The notes: generated by a model not told the origin, from the letters alone. DNA of 64,000 nt from Tubiluchus corallicola (GCA_030141605.1 JAQGDQ010000747.1:1-64000); one strand, 5' to 3'. Positions 43,902 to 57,200 are shown, numbered from the stretch's first letter. Translations and numbers: made by a program.

Positions 43902-46900
43902 ATGTCTTCAAGTGTAGCATCTGTTCCTCTAGATAAAGCTACGAAATATGACCGTCAGCTTCGTTTATGGGGTGATCATGGACAGGCACATCTTGAGGTA
44001 GCCAAAGTGTGCTTGGTGAACGCTACTGCAACAGGGACCGAAATACTGAAGAATTTAATATTGCCTGGTAAGCAAAATTTTGTTACAGTAGTGTAATAAC
44101 TTAAAAAAGGTCCGGTGACACCCTGGTAGACACTTGCTGTCAAAATTCACTATTGACTAGCGTGATACAAAAAGGGGTATTTATTTCTTTATAAACTTGC
44201 ATGTCTCGCTTTGGTTAGCATTGAAACACCTCAAATTTAGCGCCGCACATGCATATTGCAAAAAACGAAAAATCGGGTAAGAAAGCGGAAGTGACGTCCT
44301 GTAAAGAACGACACTGCGCATGTGTGGCTCTCAATGTATTTACGTATAAGCAAAGTCAAACAGTAATGCAGAGACTGGGGTACTCACTGAAGCATTTTTA
44401 AGACTGAGCTCAAATCATAGCTTTGTATTACACTTACTTGAATACACTCTATTTTATAGATATAAAAAATTTAGTAACCAGGTACAACATGTACAAACAA
44501 GTTTTGGCGTGACATCATTGGTATTTCGCGCTGGGCTGCTTTCTTGCTGCAGTTAATTTTCTGTTTTCTGATCATTTCTGCTTTATACATGTCTCACTGC
44601 CAAGTTATCTTTTGCCCGATGTGCCCTTCAGACAATGTTTCTGGCAAAGAGTAATCGTTTTTACGTTTTCAAGCATATAAAATTGTAAAAATATCAGTGG
44701 ATTCTTAGGTACGATTGTCGAGAAAAGAACTAAACAGTAAGGCAGTAATGACAGATTTTGTTCCCTGGGCTGTATCGACATTTTGAGCTGTGCAGACCGG
44801 GTACACCGTGTGACACTTTTCAAGGTTCAAAAGTAACAGCTGTTCATTTTTAGACACTTAGGAAAACCTTTGTGGCACTTTTTCGAATGTGTAAGTGAAG
44901 TTTCAGAGAAGAAAAGCTTTAAATCTTTAAGTCAGAAATATTCTCATAGTCTACAGTTTGACTCCTGATTGACGTGCATATAAGTTTTTTGCAGCTGAGT
45001 ACCTTTATTCTACATGTAGCTGCCCAGATTTTATCTTTTGCCATGTTAGCAGGATAGATGGGCGATTCTATTTGTGGCAAAGGGAAAAGCGTTCTATCAC
45101 AACAGTCGCCTTTTGTGTGATTTTTACGTTTAAAGTAACATGCAAAAAATCCGGGGAAATATTTCAAAATGTGAAGAAAGGGAGGTTACCATTAGAATCG
45201 GGAGTTTCCGTTAAATTGGCTGAGTTGAAATGTCTTACTGCTAACCTAGATTAAATATAGTTTTCATGAAATTTAGCTAGAAAGATTAATTATTACTTTA
45301 CTTACTGTGCATCTAACCCAAAATAGTGGCTAGCAGCATGATTTAATTTGCGGGAGTACTCAACACACCTATTGTTCATACATGCTACATACAGTTTAAG
45401 TAATAGTATAGTAACATCGTGCTGCTCTGTATGCTGTGCTTGTTACTGTAAATTTGCTGTTCCTTGCAGGTTTGTAAATTGAAGACTGATTCTTAGTTTA
45501 TTTCCTATAAATAGATAAAATACTGAAAGAAACATTTTTATTAATAGATAAATAATTACTCAGCAATAACCACTTTTCACAGTGCTCTGCTTGCTGAGGC
45601 CGCTGGTTGTCTACTGTACTGTGCCTATGCCTATTATGTATAGCAATGAGTGTCATAGAGGGCGATCGTATTTGTTGCAGCACCAACTGTGCTTAATTTA
45701 AGTTACCATATCACATAAAAGTATGCCATCAGAATTGTTTTAAAAATTAGGAAATGTATAATTCTGCCTACATTATAAAATAGCATGAAAAATAGTGTCA
45801 TAGGACCTTTAAAATTTCCAGTCCAACAAATTTTATTTGTTGTTAGCTTTTGGGCAAGCTGTGCACATATTCGTTTTCAATTATAATTCCCTCTCTATGC
45901 TTTTTGTTTACTTCCCCTCATCCAACTTGAAAATTAGTTCTTGAACTGTTTTTTTACTGTAGATTACCGCATGTCGACAAGACGAAGTCTACAGGCTGTA
46001 TGTATGCTTTTTGCCCATAGCCTTTTCTCTTGTTAAGCCTTTGTAGTCAGTACAAGCTGGCTAACTGTCTATTTTTTATGTATTACAGGTGTTGGAGCAT
46101 TTACCATTGTCGATGGGCATAAAGTTGAAGGTGAAGATGTGGGAAATAACTTTTTTCTAGATAGCACTAGCATAGGAAAAAGCAGAGCACAGGCATGTAT
46201 ATATTTGTGGCGATGCCCTGTCACTTCGCCCAAGTTTCAGTCTAATTATCTATAATTTACTTGTATAATCGAAAATCGTAAAACAGTAAAAACTTGTCAC
46301 AAAAATTTGCATATTGATATCTTCTGTATTACACAAACAAAGACGCTAATGAAACTTTTTACAACACTAGTAATCTAAACAACATGTCCGCTCTTGTACC
46401 ACTCGTCTTCTGCAGACTCGTGCGCGCCGAACAATCACTGGTCACGTGGTCATTCTGATTGCGTCAGCACAATATTGTCATATCTGATGAACCTCCATTC
46501 GGAAGATTTCTGACTAACTTTTCAAAAGTTTTTGCCTTTTTGTTTGAAGTGTACTGTGCTGTTATAGCATTTAGTTGCATTAACATGCATTAGTATTAAT
46601 TAACATTAATTATTAATATTCTGTAACCCTGATGTAGTTTATGTTTGTTTCTATAGCTAGATTAATTATTAACGTTCGTGCAAAAGCTTTTCTGTATTTC
46701 TTTTTTTTGTTTATGTGTTTTTAGTTGTAGTTTATACTTGTTCACGCAGATAAATTAATCATTAACATTAGTGCTTCATGGTCATAATGACTTTACAATT
46801 TCTTGTAGCTATGTGTTTATTTCCATCATTTTTTAATTATTGTTCCGAGCCTTTGATTTTCTGTTTTCTGACCAAATTTCATTTCAATTCAGCTTAACAG

Positions 46901-48893
46901 AAATTAGAGGCTACATGGCCCCTATCACTAATATTTATCATCAACTTATGTAACATGTAATAGATTGTAAATAACAAAATAAATTCTTATACATGTATGA
47001 ATTAAATACGTAGTCTATCAGGGATTTGTGTTTGTCTTTACATAACTTAAGAATGCCAAGATAAGAACAAAATCTATGTTATGCGCACAAAATTTACAGA
47101 ACACTATCTTGTCGTCTTTGTAAAAATCATCGGAAATTACTTGGCTCTTTGTTACCTGTCATATGTACAACTGGTGCAGAACACTAAAGTGAAGTAAGTT
47201 TCGTCTCTAGTACACATTTAATTTACAGAAAAGTCAAAAATCAGGCCAGTTCCATTTTGGTAGCTATTTCCGTTTTGTATGCTCATTCTGTAAATTGAAT
47301 CCATTTTTCATGATTACGGAAAATTGGAAGCCCTCAATGTCCTGTGTCCTGTTTCCAGTGAAATTCTAATACAAAAGTAAATTCAGCAGCCATTACACTG
47401 TGACTACTGAAATAAGGCAAAGTGCATCTTGCATAGTGAAGGAACCTGGTACCAATTATGATAAACTACCTTACTTAGATGGTAAGAGAAAAAATATCAC
47501 TTTGATGTGCTAGGTGTAACATGATTAGATATAAATGAAATTAATTAATTTTTTTCAGGTGGCAGCTGAGTTGTTGCTGGAACTAAATCCAGACGTACGG
47601 GGCGATTACATTGACGAAAGTCCTGAACAGATACTTGATAACAACACTTCTTATTTTAATAATTTTTCCATTGTTATTGCTACAAATCTTCCTGAGAAAA
47701 CCTTGATACGTTTAGCTGCTGTGCTTTGGGATGCAGAAGTTCCACTGTTGCTTTGTATTAGCTATGGATTTATTGGTTACATGAGACTCGTAATTAAGGA
47801 ACATGTTATAGTTGAATCACATCCTGATAACGCATTCGATGATCTGAGACTTGATCGGCCATTTCCTTTGCTTGTTGACTTTGTAAACTCTCAAAACCTA
47901 GATACCATGTCTAAGAAGGATCATTCTCACACACCGTATCTGGTTATTTTAATGAAGTACATTGACAAATGGCAGGCCAATTTTAACAGCACTTGGCCAA
48001 AATCTTACAGCGAAAAGAATGAATTAAAACGTTTAATTCGTGAAGGTGTAATTGAGAATGAGGATGGCTATAAAGAAGAGGAGAATTTTGAGGAGGCACT
48101 GCGGGCTGTAAATACTGCGCTAATTCCCACCAAAATTCCAGACATGATTAAGACTATCTTTAAGGACCAGGCATGCATGCAGCTCACATCTGAATCAAAA
48201 CCATTCTGGATAATGGCAAGAGCTGTGCGAGACTTTGTAGAGGTTAACGAATTGCTGCCATTACGTGGCTCAATTCCAGACATGACTGCTGATTCAGAAA
48301 GGTACATTCAATTGCAAAATTTGTACAGGGACCAAGCCAACAAAGACATTGACGCCATAATGGTACGGGTTTACCAGTTGCTGCAATCACTCGGAAAACC
48401 TTCAAAGTATGTCACTGAGCAGGATATAAAAGTCTTTTGTAGAAATGCTGCTTTTCTTAACGTGATACGGTGTAGGTCTATCGAACAGGAGTACAATCCA
48501 GAAAAAGCAAGGACCTCAGAAATTGCTTCACACTTAGATGATCCAGAGAGTGAAATGATCTGGTATGTTCTTCTACGATCGGTTCAGCGATTCCATACCG
48601 AATTTAATCGTTATCCTGGCTATTATGACGATGAAATAGAGCCAGACATTGTGACTTTGAAGTCTTGTACTTGTAAGATATTACAAGAATGGGGACTGGG
48701 ACCCATAATTAAAGACGACTTTATTCATGAGATATGCCGATCCGGTGCCGCTGAGTTGCACACAGTAGCAGCTTTTATAGGAGGTGCAGGCGCTCAAGAA
48801 GCCATCAAGATAATAACCAAACAGTTTGTGCCTTTCAATAATACTTTCATTTATAATGCAATGACTCAGACATCAGCTACATTTGAACTATAG
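43902..48893 (+). CDS. NAE1: NAE1 / APPBP1, NEDD8-activating enzyme E1 regulatory subunit
   Basis: NAE1 pairs with the catalytic subunit UBA3 to activate NEDD8, which is then conjugated to cullins. It has the E1 adenylation fold but no catalytic cysteine. Three coding exons, 43902-44067, 46089-46192 and 47559-48893, join in phases 1 and 0 to give 534 residues, the same length as the human protein. The N terminus carries [14 protein letters not shown] and [13 protein letters not shown]. Next come [20 protein letters not shown] and GKSRAQ. The last exon has [79 protein letters not shown] and [20 protein letters not shown], ending TSATFEL. The second intron uses a GC donor (CAG|GCATGT). The last exon is 1335 coding bases, far larger than in vertebrates, where the gene has many exons. 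ATG 43902 gives a normal N terminus. Confidence 0.98.
44108..45808. mobile_element. Possible Kolobok-like element in NAE1 intron 1
   Basis: The left end reads AGGTCCGGTGACAC and the reverse complement of the right end AGGTCCTATGACAC (12 of 14 match). TTAA lies directly at the right end (45809-45812) and, with three extra A's between, at the left (44101-44104). The 1.7-kb interior has no transposase-like frame. The TTAA site and AGG termini suggest Kolobok, but the short TIR and imperfect left junction keep this tentative. Confidence 0.45.
46193..47558. other. GC-AG intron of NAE1 (intron 2)
   Basis: The exon ends ...AGAGCACAG and the intron starts GCATGT; the acceptor is a T-rich tract ending TTTTTTTCAG at 47558. 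A nearby GT (four bases downstream) would break the reading frame into the following exon. GC donors are a known minority class and usually keep a strong CAG/AAG before the site, as here. Confidence 0.85.
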
Positions 48894-49123
48894 AAGTTGG
48901 GCTTTGTGAGATTAGTAGTCGAATCAATTGTTTTGTCGTAAGATGCAGTGTTCTAAGATGAGTATGTGCTGCATCTTACATTGTTAGTAGGCCCTATGGT
49001 GTGACAAGAACCTGATAAGACAATAATTGCATGTACTTGTAATGACATTAATTATTGTTCCATTAGTAGCGTAGTAGTAAACATCAACAGGTGATGCCTT
49101 CGAGCTCTTTCTGACCAATCCCT

Positions 49124-49129
49124 AATAAA
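49124..49129 (+). promoter_or_regulatory. Poly(A) signal of NAE1
   Basis: AATAAA 231 bases after the stop codon, followed about 10 bases later by the GT-rich GTGTGTTGTCTTTT, the usual downstream element. This is the best poly(A) candidate in the window. Confidence 0.7.
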
Positions 49130-50028
49130 AGATGAAGTGTGTTGTCTTTTCACACAGTGTTAGTATTAAATTATTTATAAAGTTGAGGCACATGTAATTT
49201 AGGAATATAAGAACAACAATATTATTATAATGTAATAAATTTGTAAAGTCCATGGGGGGATTTTAGTGGGTTTTGTAAGTGCATTTTGAACTATTGATGA
49301 AATGTGACATTTTTCCTCAAAATTAAGACCTGTTTGTTTTACTCCAAAAAGGCTTAGGTGATTGGCTGACCTTTAACAGAAAAGTTTGTTGCATAAGGTC
49401 AATACCTGTAAATACTTAAATACCTTGAGGAAACATAGTAACTTAAGTAAGACATGGCAGTGCATAACGAACAGCATAATGCATTATCTACTCAGATCGA
49501 AGTATAACTTTGTGGGATATGTATGTTAATCTAGAACCTATATTCTAGAATAGCCATTTCCTAATAAGATCATACTTTCGTTCACTAACTGTGTAAATAT
49601 TAATACTGTAAATCAAATTACCTTGTGTGTTATGGTACATAAATCAAATTTGTTATATGTCATATCTTCTTAGAAATGTCTTTTATTGAATTGGAAAGAA
49701 ATGCAAGCGGGTTTTTCAGGTCCATAACAAGTACAATTTATGTAAGGTTTTGTTGTGAATACTACAGTTTTTCATTAATTATTTAGCTGTGCAACATTTC
49801 CATGGTACATTATGCTTTAAGTGTAGTAACCTAAATCATCATAGTATATATATTTCTGTAATTTTTTTGTCTTAATAAAGATTATGATGATGGATCATTT
49901 GGTTTGTAGACTCACGAAAGAGCCATGAATTTGTACACTTAGGGTTGGATCCCAAAACAGATTTCCTCAGTAAAGTTATTCAGGTCATTAGTGCCTGTAT
50001 TCAAGTATGCATTGCTATGCTTTTTCTT
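49130..50028. other. Downstream region of NAE1, nothing recognised
   Basis: AT-rich sequence between the NAE1 poly(A) site and the inverted-repeat region. No open frame, RNA gene or repeat boundary can be supported. Confidence 0.5.
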
Positions 50029-50096
50029 AGTAGAGGAACAATCTTGATGTTCTGTAACACTTTTGCTAGAACAAAGGTTTGAAAGCTATGTGCTGA
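50029..50096 (+). repeat. Third, partial copy of the inverted-repeat arm
   Basis: AGAGGAACAATCTTGATGTT and the following CTAGAACAAAGGTTTGAAAG match the left arm at about 50442-50500 in the same orientation with scattered substitutions. Only about 65 bases are shared. Confidence 0.8.
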
Positions 50097-50270
50097 AAGT
50101 TTTACCTCAATGCGATTCGTACAGCATTAATTAATTTTAAAGTTGTGCTTTTTCATTGATTCTAGAAAAGTACAATGATAATAAAATACGAGCATACATT
50201 TTTTGGCACGGTTGTGAATGCATAATTGAACATGAAGGCTAATCTCAGGCTGAAGATGAATTATAATATC

Positions 50271-51057
50271 TAAAGATAAATTTTGAAGGTATATTATAAT
50301 CATTGGTGAGTTTTCGTCAATTGTTCATTTCACAAAAATAAAATATTTTATACATAAGATAGTAATTGTGTGAGACAAGAATTACTCATAAATAGATGCT
50401 AAAAACTATTTCATTCTCTGTGAGGGGTGCCAATGTACTAACACCAGACGACAGAGGAACAGTCTTAATGTTCCTTAACATTTTCGCTAGAATAAAGATT
50501 TGAAGCTGTTTTGAATTGCCCAAGGGGCACTAAAATAATCTAGCTTATATTTTTGGTAAATTTGACCATTGACTGTAAGTGCATAGACCTTATCAAATTT
50601 GCAGTCAGACTGACCTAACAAAAGGCCAAAGATAGGTCTATATTTTTTTTATTCAGGGTGGCATTTCGAGTAATTTGATTTCCACTTTATTAGGATTCGT
50701 GCATTTTGAAATTCGGCCCCCATTGGCGCCCTTTTGCCCACTACAAAAATTGCTGACATTTTGAAGAGGGTGGCTCGGTCCAGACTAGATTTTTAGTACC
50801 CCTCGGGCAATTCAAAATCGCTTTCAAATCTTTGTGCTAGCGAAAGTGTTATGGAACGTTAAGACTGTTCCTCTACTATCTAGTGTTAGTACACTGGCAC
50901 CCCTCACAGAGAGTGAAATAGCTTTTTTAACATCCATTTATGAGTAATCCTTGTCCCACATAACTAGTATCTTATGTATAAAATATTTTGTTATTGTGAA
51001 ATAAACAATTGACAAAAATTTACCAGTGATTATAATATACCTTCAAAATTTATCTTT
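50271..51057. mobile_element. Long inverted repeat, arms ~275 bp (foldback or TIR element)
   Basis: The left arm (50271-about 50545) starts TAAAGATAAATTTTGAAGGT and the right arm (about 50783-51057), reverse-complemented, starts GAAAGATAAATTTTGAAGGT. Agreement continues through TATTATAATCA, TATTTTATACATAAGATA, TTACTCATAAATGGATG, CTCTGTGAGGGGTGCCA, GAGGAACAGTCTTAA and GAATTGCCC(A/G)AGGGG. By eye the arms are roughly 85-90% identical. The ~240-bp centre does not pair. There is no reading frame and I could not identify a clear target duplication. Long-TIR MITE or foldback element are both possible. Confidence 0.9.
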
Positions 51058-53216
51058 CGTCAGTCGGTTTTCATATATTAACAAATTTTCCCAACGAGTT
51101 CAACTCCTTTGACATGTTGTAATGTCTATGTTATTTCAAAATAAATGGTATGGTATAATTATTATTTCTGGACGATTTTTGGACAATTGGCATAAACTGG
51201 AATCTTAATAATTTTACAGTAATAGGTTTTGTAGTAAAAACGTTGATAATGCTTAGAAGCCTTATAGAAATAATATATGAAATGCTTTGAGAAATTAGTG
51301 AACGCTGTGCTACATTGCGTTATATTTCAAAACCTAAAGCACACCTGTCGCAGGTATACGCGGCAGCTGCTGATGGGAAAGGTGAATGTTAATCCAGCGA
51401 TGCAGAAAATTGAAATCTATTTACTGCGATACGCCCTGCCTGTGTAACTTTGCTCAGGCTTTGACTTTAGTGTATCATAAGATCCTGTACTTTGTGGCGT
51501 GACATTTTGGTAAAATTGGTTGTGTTCGAGTAAGCGGCAGCCGTTTATAGGCCCATTTCTACCATATACGAAGGTAAGAATATAATTTCACCAGAAATGT
51601 AAATTTTTAATTTAAAAGCGTATTAATTGTTACTTTGTGACTTTTTAATGAAATGAGGTTGAGGTAAAAACAAAAGTAAGCCCATTTAATGGCAATAAGG
51701 TTAAAAATGCATGCATTATTTAATGCAATTAGGTCTGCAAATATGACCCATCAATTAGATCCAGATATCATCGGCAAGTTCGCAGGAAAAAATGTTAAAA
51801 AGATAGTATTGGTGAATGAGCATCTGCTTTCTTCAGCCTTTCTCGAACTTTCCTATAATTTTGTTCGAACTTTTTACGAAAATGATGACTTTGTGAACTT
51901 GTATTTGTATTTGTGACTTTGTATTTGGTTTATTCTCTATCATTGTGTAAACGTACCATTATATCATCGTAAGCGTACGAAACGTGTGGTACAACAAAAG
52001 CACCAATAACTACTTGTACGTAACGAATGTGTATAATATTTAGATACCCTCTTGCCGCTCATTGTATGTACGTGTGTGAAGCGCCTAATTTATTTGTGTC
52101 GCTCCTTTTCTTATTAGTCCTTAGCTTAGGCTTTAACTTACATTAGTGTGGCCTGTGAGGGTAAACGACCAACAAGCAATAACATTAATCTAATACTTCA
52201 TTATAGCTTTTGCTTACTATTAACTCTAAGGTCATTTATCTTTCCAATACTTTGTATAATCGTTCAACCTTTTTGCTTTAATGAGATCAATCGTCAATGC
52301 GGTTGAATTGGGCAATTTAACACAATAGCCCGACGATTGCGTATAATACTTACAATTATTAACACCGCTTATGAAACTGCTGAATCATTACGAAAAATGC
52401 CCGGTGTTTTGCCCGCGATTATTGCTCTACTTTTTTCTATTTAGTTGCGATTAAAAAGACAAGACATCTTATAGGAAGCTGTCAGTATTATAATAGGCTG
52501 AACTAAAAATTAAATCAAGTTAAGCACAAAAACTTAGATTTTGGTGCGAAATTAAGCTTTTAAATGCGAACGTTACAGTCGCATATAGTCATAAACATGT
52601 CACAGAGTTTTTCAGTGATTCTTAAGCCTATGATACACCGAAGCGTCCAGTGCCTGGCGTCCGAATCCAGCGCCTGAAAGCGAGAATGCCGAGAAAGTAC
52701 GCATATAATCATCATCGATGGGTTATGAAACCAAAGATTTGGCAACGGATAAGTTTTCGCTCTGGGGTTTTTTTGGTTTGATAATCATTACTATCAGCGA
52801 CTAGATGTATACAGCGAAGTAACTGGCTTATTGAGGCCTTATATTATAGTCCAACACGTTTCATTTTGATTTTCATACAATGTCAGCTTTCCCGCACACT
52901 ATATTTTGCCTTAGTTAAAGGTACACTGACATCCACCTAAGCGGCAGGAAAGTTTATTTTCGGATAAATAAATAATAAATGTAGTCGGAGCGATTATTTT
53001 CTCTCATGGAGATTACAAAAGCTGAATAAACAATGTATCAACATGAAACTGGATAATAATAAAATCAGAAGCATATCGATGTCCGCATTATAAGTACAAA
53101 CGCGTAATTAATTCGGCAAAAGACAGTAAACAGCTTCCTAGTAAAGGTTAGTGACATTGATGTTCAACAGATCAAAAGCGTTGTAGGTCCTAAAGCCAGC
53201 ATGGCTGAGTATTATT

Positions 53217-53352
53217 TTCTGTAATGAGCGACTGATATTCAATAGTTTGAAACGAATCAACAATTTGACCGAAACAGTTGTACGTGTCAATGCTTATGTC
53301 TGAGCGGTATGTTCTGTAATGACTGATTGATATTCAATAATTTGAAGCAAAT
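53217..53352. repeat. Spaced direct repeat, ~41 bp
   Basis: TTCTGTAATGA followed by GATATTCAATA and TTTGAA occurs at 53217-53257 and again at 53312-53352, with a 95-base period and about 85% identity. Confidence 0.8.
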
Positions 53353-54031
53353 AAGCAGTTCAAGACTTTGAGATTACTCAAGTTTCCAAGACAAAACCTA
53401 AAGCCTCTAACGGTCCACTGAGCTGCGAAATTAATGCCAAGTTTTATAACGGTTTTATTACTTCGCGTATAATACCGTCACGAAATAATAAAGCTTTGCT
53501 GAAATTTATCCTTTTCTTACAATGAAACCATTCCATGTAAATACAACAGAGATTGTAAAAATCCTCTCTAAGCAATGAACGTAATAATTATCACGCTTTC
53601 CTTTTCAAGACAAATAGAGCACGTCGTTCTATTTTTCTCTCTGAGGCTGAAATTAGATGTAAGACAAAAGTTTACACTTTATCGTATTCAAAATGTAATC
53701 ATGAAGCTAGGCACAAGCTGAATCGTTGGCGCTGCCTTTACTTCAGTTACGTAGCATGTAGAAGAATTAGGATTATAGAATTGCGGTGTGGATGTATGAC
53801 TTCTTATTCTGATTATCCATATGTACAAAATTTTTCTCGTGTCAGTTTTCTCAGCATACAAACTCTAGTTTTAAATCTTTTATCGGCAATACCACAAAGT
53901 CAGTAACTAGCCTGTAAAATAGAAATTGAAGGTACCTAATTAATAATTAATTTAATTAAAACGATATTATTAGCCACACCGTAACTGACTACATGCGTTT
54001 ATTCGCGATGATAATCACAGTAAAGGCATTT

Positions 54032-54226
54032 GGTTACAGTTTGGACGATTATGAGTTTAATTAAGTGGTTATAGGTCGCCTGATTTTGTGTCTAATTCTT
54101 GGTTACAGTTTACCTAATTGTGAGTTTGATTACTTAGTTACAGTTTGCCTAGTTATGAGTTTAATTACTTCCTTTACGATTTTGATTGTAAGCTTAATTA
54201 TTTGGTTACAGTTTGCCTGATTAAGC
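54032..54226. repeat. Degenerate tandem array, ~35-bp unit
   Basis: The unit begins GGTTACAGTTTGCCT and continues with a version of GATTATGAGTTTAATTACTT. Clear starts lie at 54032, 54101, 54137 and 54204, with worn copies at about 54067 and 54172, giving five to six units. Confidence 0.85.
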
Positions 54227-57200
54227 TAGTGCCGCCTTTATTTTACTAAAGCACAAGAAAACTCTTTACTTGCATAAAGCTAAAAAATCACCTTGACCAC
54301 GAGGACCATTAAGCTAAGTCATTTTAAACATTGCGTAAAATTTGAAAAAGTAGTCAGGCAATTCTTTGCGCTAACTAAGCAAAGTATAAATTACTGTAAT
54401 GTGTCAACAAGATTAAAAGTACTTTTTTGTGAGTAAGTGGTGCACATTGGATTGTGAGTATGCGACATTTTATCAGTTGGAGTGAACATTTTAAATGCCT
54501 AGTAATTTTTTGCCTAAGTCTTTCAAGCGTAATGCTGAGTAATACAACTTTGTGTGGAAAGTGTTTTGAGACAATACTTTAAAGCAGCCTTTCATTTTTC
54601 TTTAAAGTCGGTGCCCCTTTTTATAACCAATTTGATTTATGAATGCCTTGCTGGTTTCCTTATTCAGGTCTAGCAGCTGTGTTACTTGTTGATTATTAAC
54701 CGTTTCACTCAAGCTGAATTTTAAAAACTGCTCTGCCATTGAAACGTACAACTATAAGGAAGGTTAATATTAGACAAAAAGTATTAAACAAAGCAGAATA
54801 TTCTGGGTATATATACCTTTTAAGCAAATACTTTTCTTTTGTCTAGCAAATGCATGCAAGTCACAACTGGGTCACGGACTAGCTCTAACATTTGTGGGTC
54901 AATCCTATACATTTTGAAGTAACTTTCACTTGGTTGCGCTTTACAGCAGATTTAAGAACTACACGAAGCAGAAGACAAACAAATGCCTACGCTTGACCCT
55001 AATCCACATTTATGCAGCAAACGCTTTGTCTTTAAGGACGAGGACGGATTAAAGCCGCTTAAGTCAGGATGAAATATACTCACTAGAACCTCAAATTAAC
55101 TTAAGTTAAAAATCTGAATTATACGGTTAGCAAAGCACTGCCTACGAATATGCCTGTAAAGGTTTTTCGCCTATAAAGAATGTTTTTCAATGACAAACAA
55201 TGGAACGAATCTATTACAGGACAAGAGCGATAAAAGATAAACTGGATTATTTTGGATTTGTGCACGTACAGCATAACCACAATACATTTAGTTCGGTGAA
55301 ATTATTGCGCGAGTTTAACGATATTATTTCATATTAGAAAAAAGAAATGTTAGATGACAATAAAGACACAAGTAGAGGAGAACCTCAAAATAAAACAAGG
55401 GCATGTCGCACCTTCAAAAAGGAATACAGACTTGAAAAGTTATTTGTTTTGTACGCTCCAGCCACAATACTTGTTTGTAAACGTTTCTTTCACAATTGTT
55501 AAATATGTCTTATTTGTTTGTTTGTAACGTAATGTATGTAACTGTGGTTCAATAAACAAACACATAATGCCGTTCACGTGGCATGACAGACCTTTAAATT
55601 GCAATAACTCGCAGCTTTACACTGTGGGCCACATGCCAGTTCAGTTATGCGGGTCTGTCTGGCAGTTGTACTACCAAAAGAGCTGCTTACATTTTACTTT
55701 GCCTTTGGAATACAAAATTTTTGGTGGAAGTTTAAGGCAAAACTCGCCTGTGTGTAAAAATGTAATTACGACAGCCATTTGGCGCAACAGAGGACAAACT
55801 ATGTATATTTTGGTCGAAAATTAATAATTTTTCACTTTTGTTGAATGACTCTGTCACCACTATTAACATTACCCTGTAACTGCTGTTTGGAAATTATCAT
55901 GAAGTAAACAAATGGGAGATGGTTTTACAAATACTCTGTTTGACTAAGTTTTGACTAATGTTTGACTAATACTCTGTGACATAACTCCACAGTTTTTATG
56001 AACTTAAAACTAGAAAAAATGTCAAGGTTTTTTCAACCACTTACTAGGAACTACTACATCTATGCAATTAATAACCGAGAGAGTTACAGATGATATCCTT
56101 ACATTAAGCTTTCAGAAGACCCTTGATGTATGTCCTTATATAAAGGTAATAGACAATAGACGCAAAAGGGGGGATTATAAAGCATTATCTATAAGGGCTG
56201 TGAATGGGATTACTATTTCACGCATGAAATTACATAGTTAAAGAAAGTGAATGTTATCAATTATTTCTGAAGGACGTTTAGCTAACTAGCCAAATCTTCC
56301 TTAAATTAACACAAGAAAATGTCATAATCATTAAAAGTTTTTTTTTGTTATGCTGGCTAATGCTTATGAAATTGCATGTTAATTTTCCCATATTGAGGAG
56401 TAATAGAAACTCTAGGCCTGTACCTTCTAGAAACTTTGTCGAGGAAATATTAGGGCAAGGGATTAAAGACCCAAAGTACAGCGTATTCCAAAAGAAACAA
56501 TGCAGGTACAAATGCTACATGCATACCATGACACAAGGTCCAAGTCGTACATACATTTCCAGCACTTATTGTGATATAATCTCCTACTATGTGACTTAAC
56601 ACTCATTCGCATTTCCTTGTGATTTAATCAGCATATTTCGGCATAATTATCAGCATATTTTTCCTGCACTAGTTTTTTTTGGAACACCTTGTACAAGAAT
56701 AACACATTCAACTGAGGAACGAATGAGTCTAAAATGTTTACAGTTAAATTTGCTTTAAGTTTGGTACATTGTATCTATCATATTTCTGTCCAGGGCATTC
56801 GTGTTTATTTGGTTAATGGCGTAGAAAATGAACAATATGTTGATGCGTTTCATTCATAATATATTGCACTTGTAACATTTGGATTTGAATTTTGATATTA
56901 TACAACCTATAATGTTTGTAAATGCTCGTTTGTTATGTTAATTAAATAAATACAAATCTAAATCTATCGTGTTGTCGAGGAATCAAAAGCATAAGAAACA
57001 ACAGGTTCAGAGATCAACAGCCACAAGTGAAAAAATGTCAAAAACAATTTTACGAAACTAATAAAATGTTAATTGTCAAATAGGCCCAAAGACCCATAGC
57101 ACCAAAAAAGCGAATTTACTTTTATTAAATACATAACAGTCTATCACTATTATATAATCAGCATTCAACTAACCTGAAAATTTGAAGGCCTTTGATTACC

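Noticed and set aside
51689-51916. 75-codon open frame
   Set aside because: No recognised domain, no splice or transcript support, and surroundings look non-coding.
55567-55824. 85-codon open frame with several Cys and Trp
   Set aside because: No family recognised and no gene context; left uncalled, although a decayed transposon or lineage-specific exon cannot be excluded.
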